A DNA stretch of 64,000 bases from a bacterium (GTDB lineage Bacteria; Cyanobacteriota; Vampirovibrionia; Gastranaerophilales; Gastranaerophilaceae), in assembly GCA_017403285.1 (NCBI GenBank), contig JAFQOI010000047.1:1-64000 (forward strand), given 5' to 3'. Shown here one piece after another: positions 57,791-64,000 of the stretch (position 1 is the first letter of the stretch; every line of letters begins with the position of its first letter). Under the pieces are notes generated by a model that made no database searches, was not told the origin of the DNA, and saw nothing but the letters and a program-made list of their open reading frames with translations. A program made the translations under genes and the position numbers.

Positions 57791-58843
57791 ATGTTTTTTA
57801 ATAAAGGAATAAATTTCAAAAATATACTGTTTATATTATTAATAATATTTTTAATTTGGTTTATTGGACAAATACAAAATACTGCACTTTTAGCATTTGG
57901 CTCTTTTGTACTAGCCTGCTCACTTCGACCCATCGTTGATAAACTTGAAAAACATATGAAAAGAGAATTAGCATCTACAATTGTTATAATTGGTGCGATT
58001 TTGGGTTTTCTTTTATTTTTAGTCCCAATTGTAACTATCGCTTTGCAAGAAATTCATCAACTTATTGCAAAAGTCCCACAATTGATAAGTAATACCCTAA
58101 GTTTTTTAAACAACAAAACAATAATGGGGAAAGCAATAATAGAATATATAGATATAAGCGCAATAACAACATCCTCTTCACAATTTGCGTCAGGATTAGT
58201 TAATAAATCTATTAACTTTACTCTTGCAATATTAGAAGTAATAACAATTGTAATAACAATGGGCGTAATTGTATTTTATATGGTTAATGAAAAAAATCTC
58301 ATTAGAAATGCGGTTATAGTAATGTTCCCATCAAAATTAAAATCTCGTGCACAAGAAATTTATACAAATATAGAAAACAAAGTTGGTGGATACGTTATTG
58401 CCCAAGTACTATCAATGTCGACAGTAGCAATATTTACAGCAATAGGATTAATGTTTTTAAATGTAGAATATGCACTACTTTTAGGTTTAATTGCTGGAAT
58501 ATTAGACATTATTCCAATTGTAGGACCTACACTAGCTCTCATTTTGGGATTATTAAGCGCATCACCACATGGTATAATTGTCGTTCTTCTCACATTTGCA
58601 ATATATATGATTGCACAATGGATATCAAACAATTTTATAAGACCCCTCGTATTTGGGAAATTTTTAGATTTACATCCAATAATAATCATTTTCTCATTCC
58701 TCATTGCAGCACAATTTTTAGGTGTATGGGGAGTAATTCTATCGCCAGCAATTGCCGCACTACTACTTATATTGTTTGATGAATTATACCTAAAAACAAT
58801 TAATCCACAAAAGAAAGATAGAGAAGAAGAGATAGAAAAATAA
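57791..58843 (+). CDS. AI-2E family transporter (PerM/TqsA-like)
   Basis: The 350-residue protein has about eight spans in the AI-2E (PerM) layout. N-terminal spans come with LACSLRPIVDKLEKHMKR, an amphipathic middle region (about 85-125), then GGYVIAQVLSMSTVAIF, GLIAGILDIIPIVGPTLALI and a C-terminal half with IRPLVFGKFLDLHPIIIIFSFLI. The family moves small molecules or ions; the exact cargo is unknown. AAAGGAAA precedes the ATG. Its stop overlaps the next start (TAATG). Confidence 0.88.
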   Translation: MFFNKGINFKNILFILLIIFLIWFIGQIQNTALLAFGSFVLACSLRPIVDKLEKHMKRELASTIVIIGAILGFLLFLVPIVTIALQEIHQLIAKVPQLISNTLSFLNNKTIMGKAIIEYIDISAITTSSSQFASGLVNKSINFTLAILEVITIVITMGVIVFYMVNEKNLIRNAVIVMFPSKLKSRAQEIYTNIENKVGGYVIAQVLSMSTVAIFTAIGLMFLNVEYALLLGLIAGILDIIPIVGPTLALILGLLSASPHGIIVVLLTFAIYMIAQWISNNFIRPLVFGKFLDLHPIIIIFSFLIAAQFLGVWGVILSPAIAALLLILFDELYLKTINPQKKDREEEIEK

Positions 58844-60387
58844 TGTCAGAAATATTCTTATATTCAACAGGGGAAAAAACTCAAACAAAATTAAATGTAT
58901 GGTGCGCTTTTCCTGCTATCTATAATTTTGGCATGTCTTCACTAGGCTATCTAACTGTTTTCAAATATATAGATTGTATAAAAAATGTTTTTGCAGAAAG
59001 AATATTCACTGATACAGAAAAAACTCTATTAAGAAGTTCAGAAGTTGATTTGCTTTCTTTTTCCTTTTCTTTTGAATTAGATTATCTTGGTATTTTATCA
59101 ATTTTAGAGAAATACAACATTCCATTTTTATCACAAGATAGAAACGAAAATCATCCTATTATATATGCTGGCGGACCAGTTGTAAGTGCAAATCCTGAGC
59201 CCTTTGCACAATTTTTTGATTTTATTATGGTAGGCGACGCTGAACCAACAATAAAAAAAATAATGGATATATTAATAGAACATAAAGATGAAACAAAAAA
59301 AGAAAAACTTAAAAGATTAAAAGAAATTGATGGCATTTACATTCCATCAATGCCTAATACAGTTAAAAAAATATCAGCAGAACCAAAAGAAAGCACCTAT
59401 ACCCCAATTCTTACAGAAAATAGTTTCTTCCCAAATACATTTATTGTTGAGGTAGAAAGGGGTTGCCCTCAAAACTGTGCATTTTGCCTTACTTCTTTCA
59501 TAAATAATCCTGTCAGATATTTTCCTTATGAAGATATAATCGATAAAATAGAATTAGGACTTAAATATACTAATAAAATCGCATTACTTGGCGCACTTAC
59601 CTGTGCCCACCCACGGATTGATGACATCTCACAATATATAATTGATAAAATAAAATCCGGCATGAAAATTGAAGTTTCAATTTCATCATTAAGAGCAGAT
59701 TATGTTTCGGATAAAACTCTAGAAATGCTACATTTAGCAGGACAAAGAACTGGAACCATCGCAATTGAAGCAGGAACTGAACGATTAAGAAACGTTATTA
59801 ATAAGCGTCTTTCTGACAATAATATTTTGGACTTGGCTGATAAAATGGTTAAACATGGTTTTTCAGGACTGAAAATATATGGAATACTGGGACTTCCAAC
59901 TGAAACAAAAGAAGATTTAGACGCATTTGTTAGCCTATGCAAAAAAATAAAAGAAAAACACAAAGGATTTACTCTTATCCCTAGTTTTTCAACATTTGTG
60001 CCAAAAGCACAAACTCCATTTCAATATGCAAAAAGAGAAGATACAAAAACACTGGAAAAGAAAAATGAATACATTAAAAAAGAATTTGCAAAAATAGGGA
60101 TAAAAGCAAGAACAGGAAGCGCAAAATGGGATTATATACAAGCACTTCTTTCTAGAGGTACAAGCGACTTAACTCCATATCTTATAGATGTTTATAAAAA
60201 TGGTGGCAGTGTTGGTTCATTTAAAAATGTGTACAAAGAATATGTAAAATCAAAAAAACTTCCACCATCTGATGAAATTGCATTAAATGAATTTGCGGAA
60301 AATAAAAATCCGGCATGGGATTTTATAAAATACCCAAAAACTCAAGATACCTTAAACTTCGAATATAAAAGGCTTTTAAACATATAA
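58843..60387 (+). CDS. B12-binding-type radical SAM protein
   Basis: The 514-residue protein has a cobalamin-binding-like N-terminal domain (about 1-165, with DLLSFSFSFELDYLG and VGDAEPTI). The radical SAM domain follows with VERGCPQNCAFC (about 203, the CxxxCxxC cluster site), AIEAGTERLRNVINK and GLKIYGILGLPTE. It belongs to the MiaB-like B12-binding radical SAM superfamily; the substrate is unknown. It overlaps the AI-2E gene start-to-stop and is the last gene before a long non-coding gap. Confidence 0.82.
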   Translation: MSEIFLYSTGEKTQTKLNVWCAFPAIYNFGMSSLGYLTVFKYIDCIKNVFAERIFTDTEKTLLRSSEVDLLSFSFSFELDYLGILSILEKYNIPFLSQDRNENHPIIYAGGPVVSANPEPFAQFFDFIMVGDAEPTIKKIMDILIEHKDETKKEKLKRLKEIDGIYIPSMPNTVKKISAEPKESTYTPILTENSFFPNTFIVEVERGCPQNCAFCLTSFINNPVRYFPYEDIIDKIELGLKYTNKIALLGALTCAHPRIDDISQYIIDKIKSGMKIEVSISSLRADYVSDKTLEMLHLAGQRTGTIAIEAGTERLRNVINKRLSDNNILDLADKMVKHGFSGLKIYGILGLPTETKEDLDAFVSLCKKIKEKHKGFTLIPSFSTFVPKAQTPFQYAKREDTKTLEKKNEYIKKEFAKIGIKARTGSAKWDYIQALLSRGTSDLTPYLIDVYKNGGSVGSFKNVYKEYVKSKKLPPSDEIALNEFAENKNPAWDFIKYPKTQDTLNFEYKRLLNI

Positions 60388-60431
60388 CAAAATTTGTATT
60401 AACAAAAATTAATATTTATTTTTTTGAACAC

Positions 60432-60461
60432 TTGACAAATTATTAATATATGTCATACTAA
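60432..60461 (+). promoter_or_regulatory. Promoter of a small RNA
   Basis: A perfect TTGACA (60432-60437), an 18-nt spacer and TACTAA (60456-60461). Transcription should start near 60468. Confidence 0.6.
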
Positions 60462-60467
60462 TAATGT

Positions 60468-60597
60468 AAGATTTAAGTGTAAGCAAAACACTAAATGAAA
60501 CATTACAACCCCGAACACATATAAACTCCTAAATAATAAACACAAAAGAGACCATTAGGATGCAGAAATAGACCACTTAACCAAGTGGCTTTTTTTT
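60468..60597 (+). ncRNA. Putative structured small RNA or terminator-controlled leader upstream of purA
   Basis: No open frame. A promoter lies just upstream and an intrinsic terminator ends the segment (CCACTT 60573-60578 with AAGTGG 60583-60588, then eight Ts). Two arms can form: AGTGT/ACACT (60476-60480 with 60488-60492) and TCCTAA/TTAGGA (60527-60532 with 60555-60560). A 7-bp pairing TTAAGTG (60473-60479) with CACTTAA (60574-60580) would enclose the RNA and destroy the terminator stem, as in switch-type leaders. It does not match a riboswitch class I know. A free small RNA is equally possible. Confidence 0.5.
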
Positions 60598-60667
60598 GGG
60601 AAAAAATAGATTTTTAGCAAAAAGATTATATTTTTCTCATCAAAAATAAGAAATGCATAACTTTAAG

Positions 60668-60690
60668 TGTTAAAAATACAATTTTTAACA
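60668..60690 (+). other. 10-bp perfect hairpin in the 60388-60877 gap
   Basis: TGTTAAAAAT (60668-60677) pairs with ATTTTTAACA (60681-60690) around ACA. No T-run follows, so it is not a terminator. Apart from this hairpin, the small RNA and the purA promoter, I see nothing else in this 490-nt gap. Confidence 0.5.
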
Positions 60691-60814
60691 GGGAAGTGAG
60701 TTATTTTCGATTATCCACTAGTTATAAAACCTATTTTTCATTTTTTTTGCTAGTAAATTAATTTTTTTTAATTTAGTATCGTAAAATTTTAATCGAGCAT
60801 ACTTAACGATAAGT

Positions 60815-60842
60815 TTCACATGATAATACTTTGTTCTATAAT
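60815..60842 (+). promoter_or_regulatory. purA: Promoter of purA
   Basis: TTCACA (60815-60820), a 16-nt spacer and TATAAT (60837-60842). The leader is about 29 nt and contains AGGAAAGGA. Confidence 0.65.
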
Positions 60843-60877
60843 CAAAAAGTAGAAGTTGTCTTAGGAAAGGACATTTT

Positions 60878-62173
60878 ATGAAAAATACTGTTGTTGTGGG
60901 AGCACAATGGGGGGATGAAGGTAAAGCCAAAATTACCGATTTATTAGCAGAATATGCTGACGTTATCATAAGATATCAAGGCGGTTGCAATGCTGGGCAT
61001 ACAGTTGTTGCTAATAATGAAACATATAAATTTCATCTTATCCCATCCGGGGTATTATACAAAAATAAATTTTGTTTTATAGGTGCAGGAACTGTAATAC
61101 ATCCCGAAACATTTCTTGAAGAAACAAACGAATTAAAAGAAAGAGGAGTTGATCTTTCTTCTTTAAAAATAAGTCCTTTAGCATCAATAACATTACCTTA
61201 TCATATTGATATAGATGGGATTAGTGAAAGTTCTTCAGGAAAGAATAAAATTGGAACAACAAAAAAGGGGATTGGACCGACATATTCAGATAAAATAGGC
61301 AGATACGGACTCAAAATTCAAGATTTATATGATGAAGAAGCATTAAATGAAAGATTAGATGCTATTCTTCCATTAAAAAATAAAATTCTTGAAAAGGTAT
61401 TTGGGACAAAAACATATTCAAAAGAAGAAATGATTGAATATTGTAAAAAATACGCTGAAATTTTTAGACCATACGTATGCAACGAGTGGGTAGACAAACT
61501 TTCTAGTGCGCTAAAAGAAGATAAAAAAATATTATTTGAAGGTGCACAAGGCATTATGCTTGATATCGATTATGGTACATATCCATACGTTACAAGTTCA
61601 AATCCAATAGCAGGCGGTGCTGGTACAGGAAGCGGCATTGGACCAACACATATAGATAACGTTATAGGTGTTACAAAAGCATATATAACAAGAGTTGGAG
61701 AAGGACCATTTATTACCGAACTTACCGACGAAACAGGTGAAAAAATCAGAACAATTGGTGGCGAATTTGGCACAACGACGGGAAGACCAAGACGTTGCGG
61801 TTGGTTCGATGCTGTCTTATCTAGATATTGTGTTTTGGTTGGTGGGCTTACTCAAATGGCAATAACAAAAATAGATGTATTAAACGACTTCGACGAATTA
61901 AAAGTTTGCGTCGCATACAAAGACACTAGAGATGGAAAAATTCACAAAGACTATCCTACAAACATAAATATGCACAAATATTTAGAACCAGTTTATGAAA
62001 CATTCAAAGGATGGAAATCAGATTTATCACAAATTAAAGATATTAAAGATTTCCCAGAAAATGCAAAAATTTATTTAAATAAACTTGAAGAATTAGTAGG
62101 CATTCCAATAAAAATCGTAAGTGTTGGACCAGACAGGGATCAAACTATAATTCTTGAAAATCCATTTGCATAA
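60878..62173 (+). CDS. purA: Adenylosuccinate synthetase
   Basis: PurA joins IMP and aspartate with GTP in the first step to AMP. The 431-residue protein is full length. Motifs are VVGAQWGDEGKAKITD (GTP and IMP site, residues 5-20), GGCNAGHTVV (about 35), GIGPTYSDK (about 135), FEGAQGIMLDIDYGTYP, GEGPF and GRPRRCGWFD. AGGAAAGGA lies before the ATG. It has its own promoter and terminator and is a single-gene unit. Confidence 0.97.
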   Translation: MKNTVVVGAQWGDEGKAKITDLLAEYADVIIRYQGGCNAGHTVVANNETYKFHLIPSGVLYKNKFCFIGAGTVIHPETFLEETNELKERGVDLSSLKISPLASITLPYHIDIDGISESSSGKNKIGTTKKGIGPTYSDKIGRYGLKIQDLYDEEALNERLDAILPLKNKILEKVFGTKTYSKEEMIEYCKKYAEIFRPYVCNEWVDKLSSALKEDKKILFEGAQGIMLDIDYGTYPYVTSSNPIAGGAGTGSGIGPTHIDNVIGVTKAYITRVGEGPFITELTDETGEKIRTIGGEFGTTTGRPRRCGWFDAVLSRYCVLVGGLTQMAITKIDVLNDFDELKVCVAYKDTRDGKIHKDYPTNINMHKYLEPVYETFKGWKSDLSQIKDIKDFPENAKIYLNKLEELVGIPIKIVSVGPDRDQTIILENPFA

Positions 62174-62208
62174 AAAAATCCCTCAGTTGTTTAACTGAGG
62201 GATTTTTA
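62174..62208. terminator. Bidirectional terminator after purA
   Basis: A perfect 15-bp stem (62174-62188 with 62193-62207), loop GTTT. T-runs occur on both strands, so it also ends the convergent prepilin-like transcript. Confidence 0.93.
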
Positions 62209-62216
62209 TTTATATC

Positions 62217-62888
62217 TTAGTGATAATTAACACCTTGATCATCAATAACTTTTGAAGCACATGTGATACCTGCTCTATCACGTCTACAATCGTATGATTT
62301 ATTACCTTTTCCAGCAGGAACAACACCTTTTTTATCAACTATAGCAAAGAAAAAGATATCATAACCATATCTGTTTGGTGGCTTATGTCCATTTATATCA
62401 ACAACGAAAGAGCCATAACAATTTCTAACGTCGTCTACACTTAAACCCTTATCGCCACAAGATATTTTATTTTGCCAACCATAAGAAATACCATCTTTTG
62501 TGATAAGAGAATATGGAAGCAAGAATGATGTAGAAAGACCATCTAATTGAGTAATATCATCTGTAGGGAAACAACCATCTGCTGTTCCATTACATAGTTT
62601 AATTGTATCAACAAACTTTGAAAATTTTTCAAAGAAAACAACATCACCATCTTCTTTTATAAAACTCAAATCTGCAATTGGCAGACCTTCAGCGTATGCT
62701 ATTTTCATAACTCCTTGACCAATAACAGAGTGTGCTTTGTTTACTTTTACAAGTATTTCATGTCTCCCCGTTCCTTGGTTCATCATTGGGACAAGCATAG
62801 CACCTAAAACACCGATAATAACCAATGTCAAAAGTACTTCTGCAAGAGAAAAGCCCTTTTTCGTACCAAAAATTTTCTTTTTTAACAT
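62217..62888 (-). CDS. Prepilin-like secreted protein with type IV N-terminus
   Basis: The 224-residue protein starts at the ATG at 62888 (GGGGAAAT upstream); the open frame continues to 63032 without a supported start. A short basic leader ends KKG, followed by FSLAEVLLTLVIIGV, the classic type III (prepilin) peptidase site with Glu at +5. A pilin-like stalk and a polar C-terminal domain with six Cys follow, probably disulfide bonded. It is a major or minor pseudopilin, probably for the PilC/GspF system at 48654. Confidence 0.85.
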   Translation of the reverse strand: MLKKKIFGTKKGFSLAEVLLTLVIIGVLGAMLVPMMNQGTGRHEILVKVNKAHSVIGQGVMKIAYAEGLPIADLSFIKEDGDVVFFEKFSKFVDTIKLCNGTADGCFPTDDITQLDGLSTSFLLPYSLITKDGISYGWQNKISCGDKGLSVDDVRNCYGSFVVDINGHKPPNRYGYDIFFFAIVDKKGVVPAGKGNKSYDCRRDRAGITCASKVIDDQGVNYH

Positions 62889-63206
62889 ATTTTTTATTTC
62901 CCCACAATATAGTGATATTACAATTCTAATATAAATTTGAACATTTGTATATACGTAGTTTATAGGATATAGAGGAAAATGAACTTTTAAAAATCCAATA
63001 TCGTTATATAAAACGAAGAACAAAATAAACACTCAATCAATACTTATTTATTTCATGACAGACTCTGGTAATTTATCTAATAAATTACCTTTTTCTTTTT
63101 TAATTTAGTGTTGTAATAAAATAAAAATTCAACATTTTTACTTTATTTAAAAAAACCTGTTGACTCTAAAAAATGTTCTTGGTATCTTAATAAAGAAATC
63201 AGACAA
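62889..63206. other. Gene-free gap before tRNA-Lys
   Basis: About 318 nt, very AT-rich. The only element I can support is the tRNA promoter at 63160-63188. The open frame on the minus strand up to 63032 is an upstream extension of the prepilin-like gene without its own start. Confidence 0.5.
63160..63188 (+). promoter_or_regulatory. Promoter of tRNA-Lys
   Basis: TTGACT (63160-63165), a 17-nt spacer and TATCTT (63183-63188). The start would be about 12 nt before the mature tRNA. Confidence 0.65.
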
Positions 63207-63282
63207 GCGTCTGTAGCTCAGCAGGTAGAGCACTCCCCTTTTAAGGGATAGGTCGCGCGTTCGAATCGCGCCAGACGCACCA
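63207..63282 (+). tRNA. trnK: tRNA-Lys (TTT)
   Basis: Acceptor GCGTCTG pairs with CAGACGC. The anticodon stem CTCCC/GGGAT closes CTTTTAA, with anticodon TTT. The T arm is GCGCG TTCGAAT CGCGC. CCA is encoded at 63280-63282, unlike the tRNA-Trp gene. A terminator follows at 63289. The last 19 bases plus four downstream are copied at 63462. Confidence 0.97.
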
Positions 63283-63286
63283 TTTT
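63264..63286 (+). repeat. tRNA-Lys 3' end, copy 1 of a 23-bp direct repeat
   Basis: From the T loop through the encoded CCA and four Ts. The identical 23 bases occur again 198 nt downstream (63462-63484). Similarity extends into the AGAGG that starts the following hairpin, with a small indel. Confidence 0.9.
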
Positions 63287-63288
63287 TT

Positions 63289-63314
63289 AAGAGGTTATCA
63301 AAACCTCTTTTTTT
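63289..63314 (+). terminator. Terminator after tRNA-Lys
   Basis: AAGAGGTT (63289-63296) pairs with AACCTCTT (63302-63309) around ATCAA, then a T-run to 63314. Confidence 0.88.
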
Positions 63315-63461
63315 ATGTCTAAATTTAAATTTTTTTTGCGCGATGAGAACGCAACAAGTTACAACCTTGTTTTTAAGTTCGAACGGAAGTGAGCAGAGGC
63401 TGAAGTAACGAAAATGATAAATTTTCGGCGCGAAACGCCGTTTATAGCGAACAACCAAGAA
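63315..63461. other. Hairpin-rich block between the two tRNA 3' ends
   Basis: No credible gene. This part of the 63283-63655 gap has four possible arms: TTGCG/CGCAA (63336-63354), AACAAG/CTTGTT (63353-63371), CGAAAAT/ATTTTCG (63409-63427) and CGGCG/CGCCG (63426-63440). The last two share two bases and cannot both form fully. It is less AT-rich than its surroundings. Confidence 0.5.
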
Positions 63462-63484
63462 AATCGCGCCAGACGCACCATTTT
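63462..63484 (+). repeat. tRNA-Lys 3' end, copy 2 of a 23-bp direct repeat
   Basis: A perfect copy of 63264-63286, but with no tRNA 5' part before it. Directly after it lies AGAGGAC/GTCTTCT (63485-63502, one G-T pair) and a T-rich stretch, a weaker terminator mirroring that of the true tRNA. The following 150 nt to pepT hold nothing clear. Confidence 0.9.
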
Positions 63485-63655
63485 AGAGGACTTAGGTCTT
63501 CTTTATTGTATTTTAAAAATACGCATAATTCAGAAAATCATTTCTCATTCAAAAGACAATCGAAATTTATAATAAAGAAATATTAACTATTATAAAATAT
63601 TCTAGCAAAATATAAATTAATCATATTTTGTAATAAAAGAGTGAAGGTATTTAAC

Positions 63656-64000
63656 GTGAAAATTAATAGAGAGAACTTAACAAGAAAAAACATTTCTTTT
63701 CAATCACAAAAAAATAGCACTATATCTAATTTAATAAACAAAGATAGAATGGTTGACCATTTTATTAAAATTGCGAGAATTGATACTGGTTCAAACCCAG
63801 AACTAGTTGGGATTAAATCGCCTACAACAAAAGGACAAATCGATTTGGCGCAAGCATTATCTACTGAATTAAAAGAACTAGGCTTAGAAAATGTTGAAAT
63901 TGATGCGTATGGAATTTTAACTGCAACATTACCTTCAAATATAGATGAATCTCCAACCGTTGCATTTATTTCTCATTTAGATACATCGCCAGATGTAAAA
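63656..64000 (+). CDS. pepT: Peptidase T, N-terminal part (cut by the window edge)
   Basis: The first 115 residues of a zinc tripeptidase of the M20 family. The metal site begins in AFISHLDTSPDV at the window end. KIARIDTGSN, SPTTKGQIDLAQ and LKELGLENVEID match the family. It starts at GTG 63656 with GAAGG upstream. This gives about 31 residues more than the family start, which would be ATG 63749. The extension contains KNISFQSQ, the SF tag also seen at 28649 and 57641. Confidence 0.85.
   Translation, partial: MKINRENLTRKNISFQSQKNSTISNLINKDRMVDHFIKIARIDTGSNPELVGIKSPTTKGQIDLAQALSTELKELGLENVEIDAYGILTATLPSNIDESPTVAFISHLDTSPDVK

Noticed and set aside
60709-60718. Near-consensus DnaA box (TTATCCACT) in the gap before purA
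   Set aside because: There is only one box, with no dnaA, dnaN or cluster of boxes nearby. It is not enough to propose an origin.
63147-63458. 103-residue minus-strand open frame over tRNA-Lys, with a GAIRTRDLSLKRG segment
   Set aside because: It is the antisense of the tRNA gene, a well-known spurious ORF type. It lacks a ribosome site and runs through the hairpin block.

Overview
This window is a strongly AT-rich bacterial chromosome segment with about 59 protein genes, two tRNA genes and no insertion sequence, prophage or CRISPR array. The cell is a diderm anaerobe. It has lipid A kinase LpxK, a GT9 heptosyltransferase and an MlaE-MlaF-MlaD lipid transporter. It uses oxygen-sensitive class III ribonucleotide reductase (NrdD/NrdG) and desulfoferrodoxin. 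It also has type IV pilus/type II secretion parts, c-di-GMP proteins and a bifunctional Rel/SpoT. Together with the AT bias and the style of the prepilin, this suggests a non-photosynthetic relative of Cyanobacteria (Melainabacteria/Vampirovibrionia, Gastranaerophilales-like). That placement is an inference; no 16S gene is present.

Layout. 0.1-5.4 kb (+): pxpA-like, yvcK, panB, panC, a membrane protein and dut, tightly packed. 5.4-5.9 kb (-): a DUF167 protein and secG. 6.0-8.2 kb (+): rel/spoT. 8.2-10.9 kb (-): two paralogous TolC-like helical proteins and a membrane protein. 11.1-13.7 kb (+): the classic rpmG, tRNA-Trp, secE, nusG, rplK, rplA cluster, with a 23S-like L1-binding hairpin before both rplK and rplA and a strong terminator. 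13.7-17.0 kb (+): acyltransferase, nitrilase-family amidase, PBP4 and desulfoferrodoxin. 17.0-22.1 kb (-): a degenerate HD-GYP protein, then glycosyltransferase, yidC and queA. 22.2-29.1 kb: mixed strands with a membrane protein, miaA, uridine kinase-like protein, phosphohexomutase, pheA and several small uncharacterised proteins.

29.2-36.5 kb (+) is the most unusual region. It holds three consecutive genes: a 1081-residue membrane protein with a very long acidic, internally repeated linker and a TonB-like C-terminus; a small sigma-70-like protein; and a 1119-residue zinc-ribbon/P-loop ATPase/TPR protein. It looks like a dedicated signalling module.

36.5-46.5 kb (-): nrdG, nrdD, lytic transglycosylase, GGDEF cyclase, TPR protein and gyrB. 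46.7-49.9 kb: histidine phosphatase, acetyltransferase, ZIP transporter and a PilC/GspF protein. 49.8-57.6 kb (-): heptosyltransferase, lpxK, mlaD, mlaF, mlaE, an OppF-like ATPase and a metallophosphatase. 57.8-62.2 kb (+): AI-2E/PerM transporter, radical SAM protein, a probable structured RNA and purA. 62.2-64.0 kb: a prepilin-like protein, tRNA-Lys with a displaced copy of its 3' end, and the start of pepT, cut by the window edge.

The main cross-cutting observations are as follows. A TATAAT box lies exactly 6 nt before the ATG of five genes, which suggests leaderless mRNAs. A short N-terminal SF[RKQ][SA] tag is shared by unrelated proteins. The tRNA-Lys 3' end is duplicated, in a way that recalls the E. 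coli tyrT (rtT) repeats. A promoter-aptamer-terminator-like RNA lies upstream of purA.
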